The notes under the pieces: model-generated | Databases searched by the model: none | The model's input: the letters and a program-made list of their open reading frames with translations, nothing else | What the model was told of the DNA's origin: nothing | Made by a program: the position numbers and the translations under genes | Part shown: positions 24,689 to 33,765 of the stretch, in pieces | How the letters are laid out: the number at the start of each line of letters is the position of its first letter | Numbering within the stretch: the stretch's first letter is position 1 | DNA from: an uncultured Acidobacteriia bacterium | GTDB lineage: Bacteria; Acidobacteriota; Terriglobia; Bryobacterales; Bryobacteraceae | DNA: 64,000 nt | Reading direction: 5' to 3' | Assembly: GCA_903923395.1 (NCBI GenBank) | Contig: CAIXXM010000147.1 | Coordinates: 1-64,000, forward strand

Positions 24689-27622
24689 TCAGCGGACGTC
24701 ACGGAGTTCCATGATGTCTGAGTAAATGCGGCCGCGGGCGATGACGATGTGGCGGCCATCGGGGGAAAAGGCGGCATCGAAGATCTGGCGGTCCTGAAAG
24801 TTGGTGAGCTGGCGGGCGGGCGAGGAATCGAGACGCTGGAGCCAGAGTTCCCAATGGCCGGTGCGGTCATCCTGGTAGACGAAGGCTTTGCCGTCTGGCG
24901 CCCAGCTGACGGGATTGATGGAGACAGGAAAGCGGAAGAGGATCTTGTTCTCTTCGCGGCTGCGTATGGTTGAGTCGTTGATTCGCAGCGTTGTACTGGA
25001 GGCGGAAATGGCGAGTTTGCCGTCGGGTGAGAGGAGTTCTCCGCGGGCGACGTCGGGCATGGGCCGGGGTGCGCCGCCATCGAGCGAAATCTGCATGCGT
25101 TTGGGTGCGGCCGGATAGTCCGTGAAATAGGTGACCAGGCCGCCGGCGACACATTGCGGCAGGCGGTCCGTGGGTCCCTGTGTGATTTGGCGGCGGGCTG
25201 TGCCATCGGATGAGCTTTGCCAGATGGAGGCTTTGCCTTCACGGGATTCAGCGTAGATAACGATGGGCCGGTCCGGGCAGGCATCGGCTTCCACCTGGAC
25301 GGCGCGCTCCAGTTCAGGCGTGAGAAGGCGGGGTTCCTGGCCGGGTTTTATGGCGGCAAGCCGGGGGAAGGAACCGGTGTAATCCGTGGAGATGATGGTG
25401 CCATCGGTCATCCAGGTGACGGTGTTGTAGGGGTGGCGGATATCTGTTAGTTGCCGGGGGGCTTCCGCGCCGGTGGCATCCAGGAGCCAGAGCTGGCTTT
25501 CCCGTCCGCTGACCGTGGCGACTGCTGTGTCTCCCCGCGCGGAGACGGTGAGTGCGGAATAGGGGTTGAGATCCCGGCTGATACGGCGCGGAATTCCGGA
25601 AAGCGGCAAATGCCAGAGCTGGCCAATGCGGTTATCCGGGTCAGCCGCGATGAGGAGGAAGCCTTGTTTCCCGGGCAGACTTTGGATGCCGGAGACGGAG
25701 AGTTGAGGCAGACGGAATTCCTGGCGGGGGGTGCCGGAGTCGGGATCGACGGAGAAGATGGTGGTCTCGTAAAAGGTTCCGGCGCGGGCGATGTTGCAGT
25801 AAAAAATGCGCTTGCCGGAAGAATCCCAGGTCATGGTTTCGACGGGACGGAGGGCTTCGACGCGGGGGAGTTCGCGGAGGCCGGAGCCATCGGGATTGAG
25901 AACCAGGATGGAAGAACTCTTCGTACCGCGGCGAAAAAATGCTACGCGTGTGCCGTCGCGGTTGATGATGATGCCGCCATCGGCATGGTCCGCCAGCTTG
26001 ACCGGAGTTCCCCCCAGCAATGGCACACGCCAGAGGGCGGGCTTGACCGGGGAGAGCATGGGGTGGAGCGTGTAGTAGATGTTTGCGGAATCCGGCGAGA
26101 CGGCGACGGAATAGATAGCCGCCTGGGCTGGCGGAAGAACTTCGATATTGCTGGAAGCCTGGCTGATGAGGGATTTTACGCGCAGGCCGCGCCCGTTCTT
26201 GGGCAGGATTGTGGTGTAGGCGAGGTAGCGGCCATCCGGAGAGATGACACCGAAACCGGCATCGGCGGGCAGGGAAATCTTGAAGGGTTCCATTTTGCGG
26301 AATGGTTCCGGTGAGAACCAGCCGGTGAAGGGAAGTGTAACTGCGGCGGCAAGAATGATTCCGGCGGCAGCGGCGAGGGGCCAGCGGCGGCGTTTTGCAT
26401 TTTGGGTGACGGCAACCTGACCGGAATCGATGGAGCCCAGGTAGGCTTGCAGCGTGGAGATGACTTCTGGAAAGCCAGTTGGACGGAGCGCCGGGTCTTT
26501 CTGCAGGCACTTTGCGATGAGAGCGGTGATGGCGGGCGGGTGGCCGGTGAGGGGAGCGGGTTGCTGGCCAACCAGAGCGGCGAGGATATCGACGGGGGTT
26601 TCTCCGCTGAATGCCGGCTGGCGGGAGAGGAGTTCATAGAGGACGGCACCGAAGCTGAAGAGATCCGAGCGGGCATCTGTGGTTTTTCCGCGCGCCTGTT
26701 CGGGGGACATGTACTGGACGGTGCCCATGACCATGCCGGGCATGGTGAGGGCGGTGGTGACGGCGTCCTGGTGGGGCAAAACTTCGTGAAGTTTGGCGAG
26801 TCCGAAATCGAGAATTTTGACGTAGCCATCGGGCCGGAGCATCAGGTTTTCCGGCTTGATGTCACGGTGGATGATGCCGGCGGCGTGGGCGGCGGCGAGG
26901 CCTTCCGCGATTTGCAGGGCGATATCGGCGAAGTCGCGGGGCGGCAGGGGCTCCAGGGAGAGTAATTGCCGGAAGGTGCGGCCTTCCACAAGTTCCGAGG
27001 CGATGTAGAAGTTGCCGTCAGACTCCCCGAAATCGTAAATCGTGACGATGTTGGGGTGATTCAGAGCGGAGGCGGCGCGGGCTTCCAGGCGGAAGCGTTT
27101 GATGCCGTCCGGGTTGCGGGAGGACTTGTTGTAGAGGAGCTTGAGGGCGGCACGGCGGCCGAGGTTGAGATCTTCCGCGGCGTAGATTTCGCCCATGCCT
27201 CCGCGTCCGAGGAGTCCGGTGATGCGGTAATTTCCCAGGGTTTGGCCGAGGAGGTTCCGGGTGGGTTGCCGGGAAAGGGCTGAGGCGGCATCGACGACCA
27301 GATCTGAAAGGTCATGGGTTTCCGGCGCGATGTGATGCAGAAGCGACTGGACTTCGTGGAGGATTTCCGGTTCAGTGCAGTGGGCGGAGAGCCAGGAATG
27401 GCGTTCGTGGGCGGGCAGGTCAGAGGCTTCGGCGAACAAGCGTTCGACTTGCAGCCAAAAGTCGGCGCTGGCGGACGGGTTGAGCCGCCGCCAGGCCGTA
27501 TCGCGCGGTTTGGGGCCGGGTGCGATGGGAATAACTCCAGTTGGAGAGTGTACCGAAAACGGGATGTATCCGGCAAACCTGGGTTTAGCTGAGACGTCTG
27601 CGGGCGAGGAAGAGTCCGGCAC
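24689..27622 (-). CDS. Membrane Ser/Thr protein kinase with PD40/TolB-like beta-propeller
   Basis: A 977-residue Hanks-type kinase. The cytoplasmic kinase domain (about 131-400) has the glycine loop GRGGMGEIY, lysine K161, [15 protein letters not shown] and a MSPEQARG activation end, so it is catalytically complete. A short N-terminal leader ([16 protein letters not shown]) is typical of acidobacterial kinases. One membrane helix follows ([15 protein letters not shown]), then about 530 periplasmic residues with repeats such as SPDGRYLAY and [10 protein letters not shown], a TolB-like propeller that would sense a ligand. The GTG at 27622 lies inside the end of the PEP-CTERM gene (38-base overlap) and has no clear ribosome site; no other usual start codon exists before the domain. 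Confidence 0.88.
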   Translation of the reverse strand: MPDSSSPADVSAKPRFAGYIPFSVHSPTGVIPIAPGPKPRDTAWRRLNPSASADFWLQVERLFAEASDLPAHERHSWLSAHCTEPEILHEVQSLLHHIAPETHDLSDLVVDAASALSRQPTRNLLGQTLGNYRITGLLGRGGMGEIYAAEDLNLGRRAALKLLYNKSSRNPDGIKRFRLEARAASALNHPNIVTIYDFGESDGNFYIASELVEGRTFRQLLSLEPLPPRDFADIALQIAEGLAAAHAAGIIHRDIKPENLMLRPDGYVKILDFGLAKLHEVLPHQDAVTTALTMPGMVMGTVQYMSPEQARGKTTDARSDLFSFGAVLYELLSRQPAFSGETPVDILAALVGQQPAPLTGHPPAITALIAKCLQKDPALRPTGFPEVISTLQAYLGSIDSGQVAVTQNAKRRRWPLAAAAGIILAAAVTLPFTGWFSPEPFRKMEPFKISLPADAGFGVISPDGRYLAYTTILPKNGRGLRVKSLISQASSNIEVLPPAQAAIYSVAVSPDSANIYYTLHPMLSPVKPALWRVPLLGGTPVKLADHADGGIIINRDGTRVAFFRRGTKSSSILVLNPDGSGLRELPRVEALRPVETMTWDSSGKRIFYCNIARAGTFYETTIFSVDPDSGTPRQEFRLPQLSVSGIQSLPGKQGFLLIAADPDNRIGQLWHLPLSGIPRRISRDLNPYSALTVSARGDTAVATVSGRESQLWLLDATGAEAPRQLTDIRHPYNTVTWMTDGTIISTDYTGSFPRLAAIKPGQEPRLLTPELERAVQVEADACPDRPIVIYAESREGKASIWQSSSDGTARRQITQGPTDRLPQCVAGGLVTYFTDYPAAPKRMQISLDGGAPRPMPDVARGELLSPDGKLAISASSTTLRINDSTIRSREENKILFRFPVSINPVSWAPDGKAFVYQDDRTGHWELWLQRLDSSPARQLTNFQDRQIFDAAFSPDGRHIVIARGRIYSDIMELRDVR

Positions 27623-28109
27623 CGGCGGAGAGAGTCAGGAAGATGGTGGACGGTTCGGGGGTGGGGGCTGTAGTGGAAAGGGTAACCGCGGTGGAGTTGT
27701 GGTTGTTGGGGCTTCCGGTGATGAGGAATTCATTGGAGATGCCGGTATCCGCCGTGCCACCGGAGTCGGTCAGTTCGGAATTCAGGCGTACGGTCAGGCT
27801 CCGGTTGCCGCCATTCTGGGAAAAGACAAATTCCAGATTGCTATTGATGACGCTGACGCTGGAATCACCCACGTTATAGGTGTAGTCGCCGAATGCGGCA
27901 TCCGTGCTGCTGAGGGTAAAAGCGGAGAGTTGGTTGCTGGAAAGGCTGGCATCATAGTTGAACTGACCGGAAACCGTGCCTCCGTCTTCGAGCGTTGCGT
28001 TGTAATACCAGGTCAGGTTGTTCGCTGACGCCGCAGCCTGCATCAGGCAAAGAAGAAACGTGATGGAAGCAGTCCGAGTGACGGTCTTCCAGAAACTGTG
28101 TGCAAACAT
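27585..28109 (-). CDS. Secreted PEP-CTERM protein
   Basis: A 174-residue exported protein from the ATG at 28109, which has a perfect AAGGAG ribosome site six bases upstream. The signal peptide (SITFLLCLMQAAASA) ends before NNLTWYYNATLE. The mature part is Ser/Thr/Asn-rich and beta-like, with segments such as TVSGQFNYDASLSSNQL. The C-terminus has a PEP-CTERM sorting signal: [20 protein letters not shown], then RRRLS. Exosortase would cut at PEP; none is in the window. The gene is divergent from an ECF sigma factor (156-base gap) and overlaps the kinase gene downstream, so all three may act together. Confidence 0.85.
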   Translation of the reverse strand: MFAHSFWKTVTRTASITFLLCLMQAAASANNLTWYYNATLEDGGTVSGQFNYDASLSSNQLSAFTLSSTDAAFGDYTYNVGDSSVSVINSNLEFVFSQNGGNRSLTVRLNSELTDSGGTADTGISNEFLITGSPNNHNSTAVTLSTTAPTPEPSTIFLTLSAGAGLFLARRRLS

Positions 28110-28265
28110 ATAAACTCCTTGAATGTAAGTTCCGCGGTTTTGGTTGGACGGCGCACGTCTTACGGACACGGCCGACTCTTGAGCTGTGCCCCCTCCGGAC
28201 GCGCGCGTCTCCCTGTTTTCAACCGCCTTCAATAGGGAATGCGATGGATCGGCGGAAATCCGATC

Positions 28266-28868
28266 ATGGGAAAAGAAAAAAGTTTGGAGACACCGAATCA
28301 ATCGGAAGTGACGCAACTGCTGCACCGCTGGGGCAGCGGGGATGAGGCTGCGCTGCAGAGCGTTTTGCCTTTGGTGTACCGGGAATTGCATTCGCTGGCA
28401 TCGGCTTACATGCGGCGGGAGCGCCCCGGCCACACGCTGCAGCCAACCGCACTCATTCATGAAGCCTATTTGCGGCTGGCCGGTGACCCGCTGGATCTGA
28501 CCGGGCGGTCTCATTTTGTTGGGATCGCGGCCCGGGCGATGCGGCAGGTGCTGGCCGACCACGCGCGCGGCAAAGGACGGATCAAGCGCGGAGACGGTGC
28601 CGTGCAGGTGGCTCTGGAGGATGATCTCGCGATTTCCGATCAGCCGATTCAGGCGCTGTTCGCCATCCACGAAGCGCTGGATGAGTTGGCGCGCATTGAT
28701 GAGCGGAAGAGCGAAGTGTTGACGCTCCGGTATTTCGGCGGCTGCACTGCGGAGGAGATTGCGGAAATCAAGGGCATCTCCGTGCCGACGGTGATCCGCG
28801 ATCAGCGTTTCGCCATGGCATGGCTGCGGCGGTACTTCACCGCAGAGGGCGATACGGTTGCGGAGTAG
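28266..28868 (+). CDS. ECF-type RNA polymerase sigma factor (acidobacterial type)
   Basis: A 200-residue sigma factor from the ATG at 28266 (MGKEKSLETP). Region 2 contains LLHRWGSGDEAALQSVLPLVYRELH and ALIHEAYLRL; region 4 has EVLTLRYFGGCTAEEIAEIKGISVPTVIRD, a helix-turn-helix for the -35 element. The family (RNA polymerase sigma-70, ECF, with the HTLQPTALIHEAYLRL signature) is common in acidobacteria and planctomycetes, and its members usually sit beside a Ser/Thr kinase instead of a classic anti-sigma factor. Here the partner is probably the kinase at 24.7-27.6 kb across the PEP-CTERM gene. Confidence 0.9.
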   Translation: MGKEKSLETPNQSEVTQLLHRWGSGDEAALQSVLPLVYRELHSLASAYMRRERPGHTLQPTALIHEAYLRLAGDPLDLTGRSHFVGIAARAMRQVLADHARGKGRIKRGDGAVQVALEDDLAISDQPIQALFAIHEALDELARIDERKSEVLTLRYFGGCTAEEIAEIKGISVPTVIRDQRFAMAWLRRYFTAEGDTVAE

Positions 28869-28889
28869 CTGGATATTACAATTCGAGTC

Positions 28890-29549
28890 ATGGCTCGCGG
28901 CAGATTCTTGAGGCTTTATATCGGCAACATGGCGTCCGGCAAGACGCGGCATCTGCTGACGGAAATTGACACCTTGCGGAAGTACGGCAATAAGAAGATT
29001 GCAGTCTTCAAGCCGCGGACGGACACCCGCAGCGGCATGAACACCATCAAGAGCCGCAAGGGGGATGAAGACACGGCGGAGGAGATCAGTCCGAATCTGC
29101 CCCAGGAATTGTGGCCGGTACTGCGCGACAAGGAAGCAGATGCGGGCTGTAAGTTCGAAATCATCGCTTTTGATGAAGTGCAGTTCTTCCCGCGGGACTC
29201 AGGATTCTTTCAGTTAGTGAAAAATCTTCTGGACGAAGGCTATGACGTGATCGCATCCGGTCTGGCTTTTGATTTCCGCGGGGAACCGTTTGGGTCGACG
29301 CCGGATCTGGCGATGCTGGCTGAAGACCGTTGTATGTGGATGACCTCCTATTGCACGAAGTGCGGTTCACGTGCACCTTATCCACAAAGAATCATCAACG
29401 GGGTTCCTGCGCACTATAACAGTCCGCAGGTGCTGGTGGGCGGCGATGAGACTTATGAACCCCGCTGCGATGAGCATTTCGTGCTGCCGGGACGCATACT
29501 GCCGGGCCGCGAAGCCGGTGTGCAGCAGGGCCGGATCTTCACCGAGTAA
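28890..29549 (+). CDS. tdk: Thymidine kinase
   Basis: A 219-residue type II thymidine kinase that phosphorylates thymidine with ATP in the salvage pathway. Visible motifs are the P-loop GNMASGKT (residues 12-19), the Mg-binding DEVQFF near residue 94, and the lasso/zinc region with CTKC near residue 152 and a later CDEH that together would hold zinc. It is 21 bases after the sigma factor stop, but no functional link is apparent; it may simply be an insertion point between two sigma/kinase loci. Confidence 0.93.
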   Translation: MARGRFLRLYIGNMASGKTRHLLTEIDTLRKYGNKKIAVFKPRTDTRSGMNTIKSRKGDEDTAEEISPNLPQELWPVLRDKEADAGCKFEIIAFDEVQFFPRDSGFFQLVKNLLDEGYDVIASGLAFDFRGEPFGSTPDLAMLAEDRCMWMTSYCTKCGSRAPYPQRIINGVPAHYNSPQVLVGGDETYEPRCDEHFVLPGRILPGREAGVQQGRIFTE

Positions 29550-29707
29550 AAAAGTTCAGGAATTGCTGTCCCCCTTTGCCTGTTTTGTGCGCTTGTATCA
29601 GCAGCGGAGAGCAGGCGACGATGACAGCGCGGACAGTATTGCCGGTTTCGTTTCTTTTTGTTGGTCAAAACACCCTTGGTGCGGTTATACTCCCAAGACG
29701 GAGAAGT

Positions 29708-30286
29708 ATGACGCCCAACGACGGCAAGACCCAGGGTGATGTTACGGTGCTGCTGCAGCGCTTCGCGCTGGGTGACCGGGCTGCTCACAATGATCTGCTG
29801 CCCAAGGTCTATCTGGAGCTTCACAAGATCGCCAGCGCGCGGCTCCGCAATGAGCGCAACGGCCACGCACTGCAACCAACAGAACTGGTGAACGAGGCCT
29901 ATCTCAAACTGGAAAGCCAGAAAGATGTTTGCTTCGCGAACCGCGGTGAGTTCTTCGCGCTTTCCTCCATGGTGATGAGGCACTTGCTGACGGATTATGC
30001 CAGAAGCAGGGCAGCGAAGAAGCGCAGTTCGAATGGCATGGTTTCGCTGGATGAAGCGATTGTATTTTCCGATGAGAATCTCGCTCTAACTCTGGAGATC
30101 GATGAGTTACTGGACGGCCTGGCGAAGACGAATGCAAGGTGGGCGCAGGTAGTCGAGATGCGCTTTTTCGGCGGCTTAACAGAAGACGAAATCGCGGAGA
30201 GTATAGGCATGTCAGGCAAGAGCGTGCAGCGCGCCTGGCTGAAGGCGCGCGCCTGGTTCCTGAAGCAAATGAGCAAGACCAACTAA
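29708..30286 (+). CDS. Second ECF-type sigma factor (acidobacterial type)
   Basis: A 192-residue sigma factor from the ATG at 29708 (MTPNDGKTQGDVTVLL), of the same family as the one at 28.3 kb: HALQPTELVNEAYLKL in region 2, and VVEMRFFGGLTEDEIAESIG plus MSGKSVQRAWLKARAWF in region 4. The two proteins are clearly related but not recent copies, since only the motifs match closely. It lies 16 bases before the TPR kinase gene, so the two are almost certainly co-transcribed, in the arrangement where the kinase controls the sigma factor. The 158-base gap upstream presumably carries the promoter; I could not fix its elements. Confidence 0.9.
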   Translation: MTPNDGKTQGDVTVLLQRFALGDRAAHNDLLPKVYLELHKIASARLRNERNGHALQPTELVNEAYLKLESQKDVCFANRGEFFALSSMVMRHLLTDYARSRAAKKRSSNGMVSLDEAIVFSDENLALTLEIDELLDGLAKTNARWAQVVEMRFFGGLTEDEIAESIGMSGKSVQRAWLKARAWFLKQMSKTN

Positions 30287-30302
30287 GCAGCCCGGAAAGC
30301 CG

Positions 30303-33140
30303 ATGGTGCCGATTCCCATGGAGGAAGAACGTTCGGAGCGGATTTGGGAGTTATTCGACCTTCTTCTGGATCAAAAGCCGCTGGAGGAGGTACTGGCTTT
30401 GGAGCCGGATGGTTCGATTCGCCGCGAAGTGCAGGAACTTTGGAAGTTCCACATGCAGGCCGAGTCGAAGGGGTTTCTTGAAGGTGCGGTGCAGTTCGAA
30501 GTGCGGCCCGTCTTTGAGGCAGGCCAGGTTGTTCTGAACCGCTTCGAGATTCTGCGGAGCCTGGGTGCCGGTGGCATGGGTGAAGTCTACCTGGCTCATG
30601 ACCGGCTGACGCAGGATCACGTTGCGCTGAAGACTGTGGCGAGATTGCTGGCGTCATCGAACACGCTTCGCGCGCAGATCATTTCCGAAGTGAAGAATGC
30701 GCAGAGGGTGGCACATCAGAATGTGTGCCGGATCCATGCGTTGTTTGAGGATGGTCCGACGGTTTTCTTCACGATGGAATATGTGGAGGGGCGGTTGCTG
30801 TCTGATGTGCTGGTGGAATCCGGCGGCCGGAAGCTGGGCAGACCGGTGGCGCTCCAATTGGCTGAGGGTTTGCATGCGGCGCACCGGATGGGGGTGATTC
30901 ATGGAGATTTCAAGCCAGGCAACGTAATGTTGACGGAGGGTCCGGAGCCGCGGGCTGTGATTATGGACTTCGGTTTGGCGCGGGCGTTGGAAAACGCTGC
31001 CTCTCCGCAGGATCAAGGGTTATCGGTGCGGGCCGGCACGGTGGATTATATGGCTCCGGAGTTGCAGGGCCGGGTGGCACCGAGTGTTTTGTCAGATATC
31101 TATGCCTTCGGGAAAGTGGCGCGGCAGTTGATGCCGGGTTACCGGATCTGGGAGGACTGCGCGGCTGAGGATCCAAAGCAGAGACCGCAGGATTTAGAGC
31201 GGGTGATTGGGTGGCTGGGGCGCGGGCACACGCGGCGGTATTTGCTGGGTGCCTTGGGTGTGGCCGGTACTGGGGCTTTGAGTTACTATTTGCTCGGCAA
31301 GCCTGCTGCCCAGGAACCACCTATCCTGCAGCGGGGAGCGAGGCTCCTGGTGAACGGATTTGTGAGTGCAGGAGATTCCCGGACTGCTCGAAAGGTTCGC
31401 GCCAGTGTTCTGACGGGGTTGCAACAATCCCCTTTGTTCCGGGCGATTGGCGACGAAGATCTGCCGCCTGCGGTGAAGCGGGAGGGTACAGCGGTTCCAG
31501 TGAATGAGAATACTCTGTTGAGCCTGGCCGAAAAATTGCGTGTTGGCTATTGGGTAAATTCGCAATTCCACGAGGATGGCGGCCGGTATTCCCTGCTGAT
31601 GGAGTTACACAGAGCTGGAACAGAAGCGCCTTTGGCAAAGATTGCACTGCGCGATCTTTCCAGTACGGGCAAGGCTGCGGAGGCTGCGGCGTATTGGCTG
31701 CGGCACAATTTGGCAGGGGAATCCGAGGCCTCGTTGAATGCCAATCCGCCCGGGGTGATGTCGTTCACCACAAAGGTTCCAGAAGCGCTGGATAAGTATT
31801 ACGACGGCATGGCTCATTTCGCGGTCAAGGAGATGGATGAGGCCTTGTTGAAGTTCGAAGAAGCTTTGCGGTTGGACCCGAACTTCGCTCAAGCGCACAT
31901 GATGCGGTCATCTGTGTTGAAGCCAAAGGGTCGCCTGGAGGAAGCTTTCCAGGAAGCACAGCTTGCCGCGGATAACTCCCACGGACTGCCTGAACGGGAA
32001 CGCACGCGGATTGAAGCATTCTATTTTCATAACTGCGAAGATCATGCGCGGATGGTTGCGACCGCGATGCGAAACCGGGAGTATTTTCTGGATGAGCCCC
32101 GTTTTGACCGGATTCTTGCTGTGTATCTTCGTTTATCCGGCAGGGCAGAAGAGGCAGTCGGCTACAACCGCCATGCGTTGACGTTGAGCAACGATGAGCT
32201 TCTCACGACCGAACTGATTTACAGCCTGGTGGAGAGCGGGCAGTATGAGACTGCTTTGAATGAGTATCAGAATCTGGTGAGCAAAGGTATCCGTTATGCC
32301 TACAGCCATCGTCTAGGCGGTTTTGCCTACTTGGGACTGGGCCGGTATCGGGAAGCCCGCGCATGTTTTGAGAAAAACGATGAAATGCCAGACAAACTGC
32401 TCGACACCGCCAGCGCCAGATTCATGCTTGGTGAGACAGAGGCGGTCATTACATCACTCCGAATGTTGACCGGCAGTTTGCAAGGGCCGGACGGTTCCGT
32501 GAACACTGGCGACCGGGGATTGTTGGAAGCTGCACTGTGCGGAGCGCACTTTCTGACCGACAGGCTGGACACGGCGCGGAATCACCTGACAGGAATGATA
32601 GATATCGGGGCGTTTCCTCCGTGTCTACCCATCCTCAGCAGAGCTATGTTTTGGGCCGCGAGACTGCGGGATTCTCAGACTGCTGAAAAAATTTCCCGGG
32701 TTGTGAACTCAATTTCGGATAAGTGGCCAAGCAGCTTTTCCCAAGCCTGCGCACTTTATTGCAAAGCGGTGATGGCCTTGTTGAGCGGTTCGGCCGCGCA
32801 GGCTGAGGGTATGTTACTTCAGGCCGCCGGATTAGAGTTCAATCTTTGGACGTTTTTCGAACTGGCTGAGTTTTATTCCACAGCCGGGAAATATGACATC
32901 GCCCTGGACTACTGGGAGCGCGTGGCAAAGATGGAAGGGTATGTGCTTGCCCGGGCATTTGCTGCAGAGCTTATTCTGTATTGGGGACGCCGGTCCATAG
33001 CAGCGAATGCGGCAGGCCATTATGATGCGGCCACTTATTCGAAGAAGATTCTTGAGCTGTGGGGTAAGAAGAATCCATCCCTGCAAATCGTGAAGGTAGC
33101 CGCGGCCATTCAAGCGCGGAGCAACAATTTCGTGCACTGA
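30303..33140 (+). CDS. Ser/Thr protein kinase (HGD variant) with membrane helix and TPR-rich sensor part
   Basis: A 945-residue protein. Kinase domain about 80-305: glycine loop GAGGMGEVY (88-96), lysine K110, catalytic loop H200-G201-D202-FKPGN, D222-F-G and A251-P-E. The arginine of HRD is glycine, so it is a non-RD kinase, probably not regulated by activation-loop phosphorylation. The part after APE is short. One membrane helix (YLLGALGVAGTGALSYYLLG, about 313-332) leads to a periplasmic region with TPR-like helices from about residue 490 (ALLKFEEALRLDPNFAQAHM; LDKYYDGMAHFAVKEMDEA). It follows the sigma factor by 16 bases and precedes the unknown gene by 19. Confidence 0.88.
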   Translation: MVPIPMEEERSERIWELFDLLLDQKPLEEVLALEPDGSIRREVQELWKFHMQAESKGFLEGAVQFEVRPVFEAGQVVLNRFEILRSLGAGGMGEVYLAHDRLTQDHVALKTVARLLASSNTLRAQIISEVKNAQRVAHQNVCRIHALFEDGPTVFFTMEYVEGRLLSDVLVESGGRKLGRPVALQLAEGLHAAHRMGVIHGDFKPGNVMLTEGPEPRAVIMDFGLARALENAASPQDQGLSVRAGTVDYMAPELQGRVAPSVLSDIYAFGKVARQLMPGYRIWEDCAAEDPKQRPQDLERVIGWLGRGHTRRYLLGALGVAGTGALSYYLLGKPAAQEPPILQRGARLLVNGFVSAGDSRTARKVRASVLTGLQQSPLFRAIGDEDLPPAVKREGTAVPVNENTLLSLAEKLRVGYWVNSQFHEDGGRYSLLMELHRAGTEAPLAKIALRDLSSTGKAAEAAAYWLRHNLAGESEASLNANPPGVMSFTTKVPEALDKYYDGMAHFAVKEMDEALLKFEEALRLDPNFAQAHMMRSSVLKPKGRLEEAFQEAQLAADNSHGLPERERTRIEAFYFHNCEDHARMVATAMRNREYFLDEPRFDRILAVYLRLSGRAEEAVGYNRHALTLSNDELLTTELIYSLVESGQYETALNEYQNLVSKGIRYAYSHRLGGFAYLGLGRYREARACFEKNDEMPDKLLDTASARFMLGETEAVITSLRMLTGSLQGPDGSVNTGDRGLLEAALCGAHFLTDRLDTARNHLTGMIDIGAFPPCLPILSRAMFWAARLRDSQTAEKISRVVNSISDKWPSSFSQACALYCKAVMALLSGSAAQAEGMLLQAAGLEFNLWTFFELAEFYSTAGKYDIALDYWERVAKMEGYVLARAFAAELILYWGRRSIAANAAGHYDAATYSKKILELWGKKNPSLQIVKVAAAIQARSNNFVH

Positions 33141-33159
33141 AGGAAAGAGGAGATCAACG

Positions 33160-33765
33160 ATGAATGATATCTGGTATGTGACGGGTAAGGCTGTTCTGGA
33201 CAAATCTTTGGATCCGGCGGGAACTGCTGGCAAGGGGTTCTATACACCCGTGGTCCGGACAACCTCGGATCAAAATCCTACTACCGGGGTAGCTTTGCCT
33301 GCCCCAATGGTGCACAATACAGGGCAGATTGACGAGGATGCGTTTCCGGTGGTCCGCAAGGCATTGCCTGATTTTCCGGAATTTGCCAAACCAGTCAGCA
33401 TCGGAGCCCTGGCCCGCGTGATTCAGTACTATCAGGATCCAGCCGTTGGTGCGCAATTGAAGACACTGCGGGATGCCATAAACGCTGTCCAACAACCGGG
33501 AGATCCATTGAGTGACCGCTTTCCGGTGCTGTTGGGTGCATGCATTATCGATGCGAGCCTCCGGAATCAGATGGCACAGAATCCGCTGCCGGAAATTACA
33601 AAGGACTTTCAAACCACGTCTGCGGATCACCACTTCATGCAGTTATTGGCAGCAGATAAAGCTGTCAGCGATGCGGCTGATGATTTCGCTGATTCCAACT
33701 GGAATGGTGGTTGCGAGGCGGTTACTTCAGTCTGGGCTGGAAACAGTGTGTTCGCACTCAGGTAA
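33160..33765 (+). CDS. Hypothetical protein of the sigma/kinase locus
   Basis: A 201-residue protein from the ATG at 33160, with a strong AGGAGA ribosome site seven bases upstream and only 19 bases after the kinase stop. I do not recognise it. There is no signal peptide or membrane segment. The N-terminal half is rich in proline and glycine (GTAGKGFYTPVVRTTSDQNP), and the second half is helical with several histidines and aspartates (TTSADHHFMQLLAADKAVSD). Its position between the kinase and the haem-type lipoprotein, whose start overlaps its end, suggests a shared role; it could be a kinase substrate. That is inference. Confidence 0.7.
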   Translation: MNDIWYVTGKAVLDKSLDPAGTAGKGFYTPVVRTTSDQNPTTGVALPAPMVHNTGQIDEDAFPVVRKALPDFPEFAKPVSIGALARVIQYYQDPAVGAQLKTLRDAINAVQQPGDPLSDRFPVLLGACIIDASLRNQMAQNPLPEITKDFQTTSADHHFMQLLAADKAVSDAADDFADSNWNGGCEAVTSVWAGNSVFALR

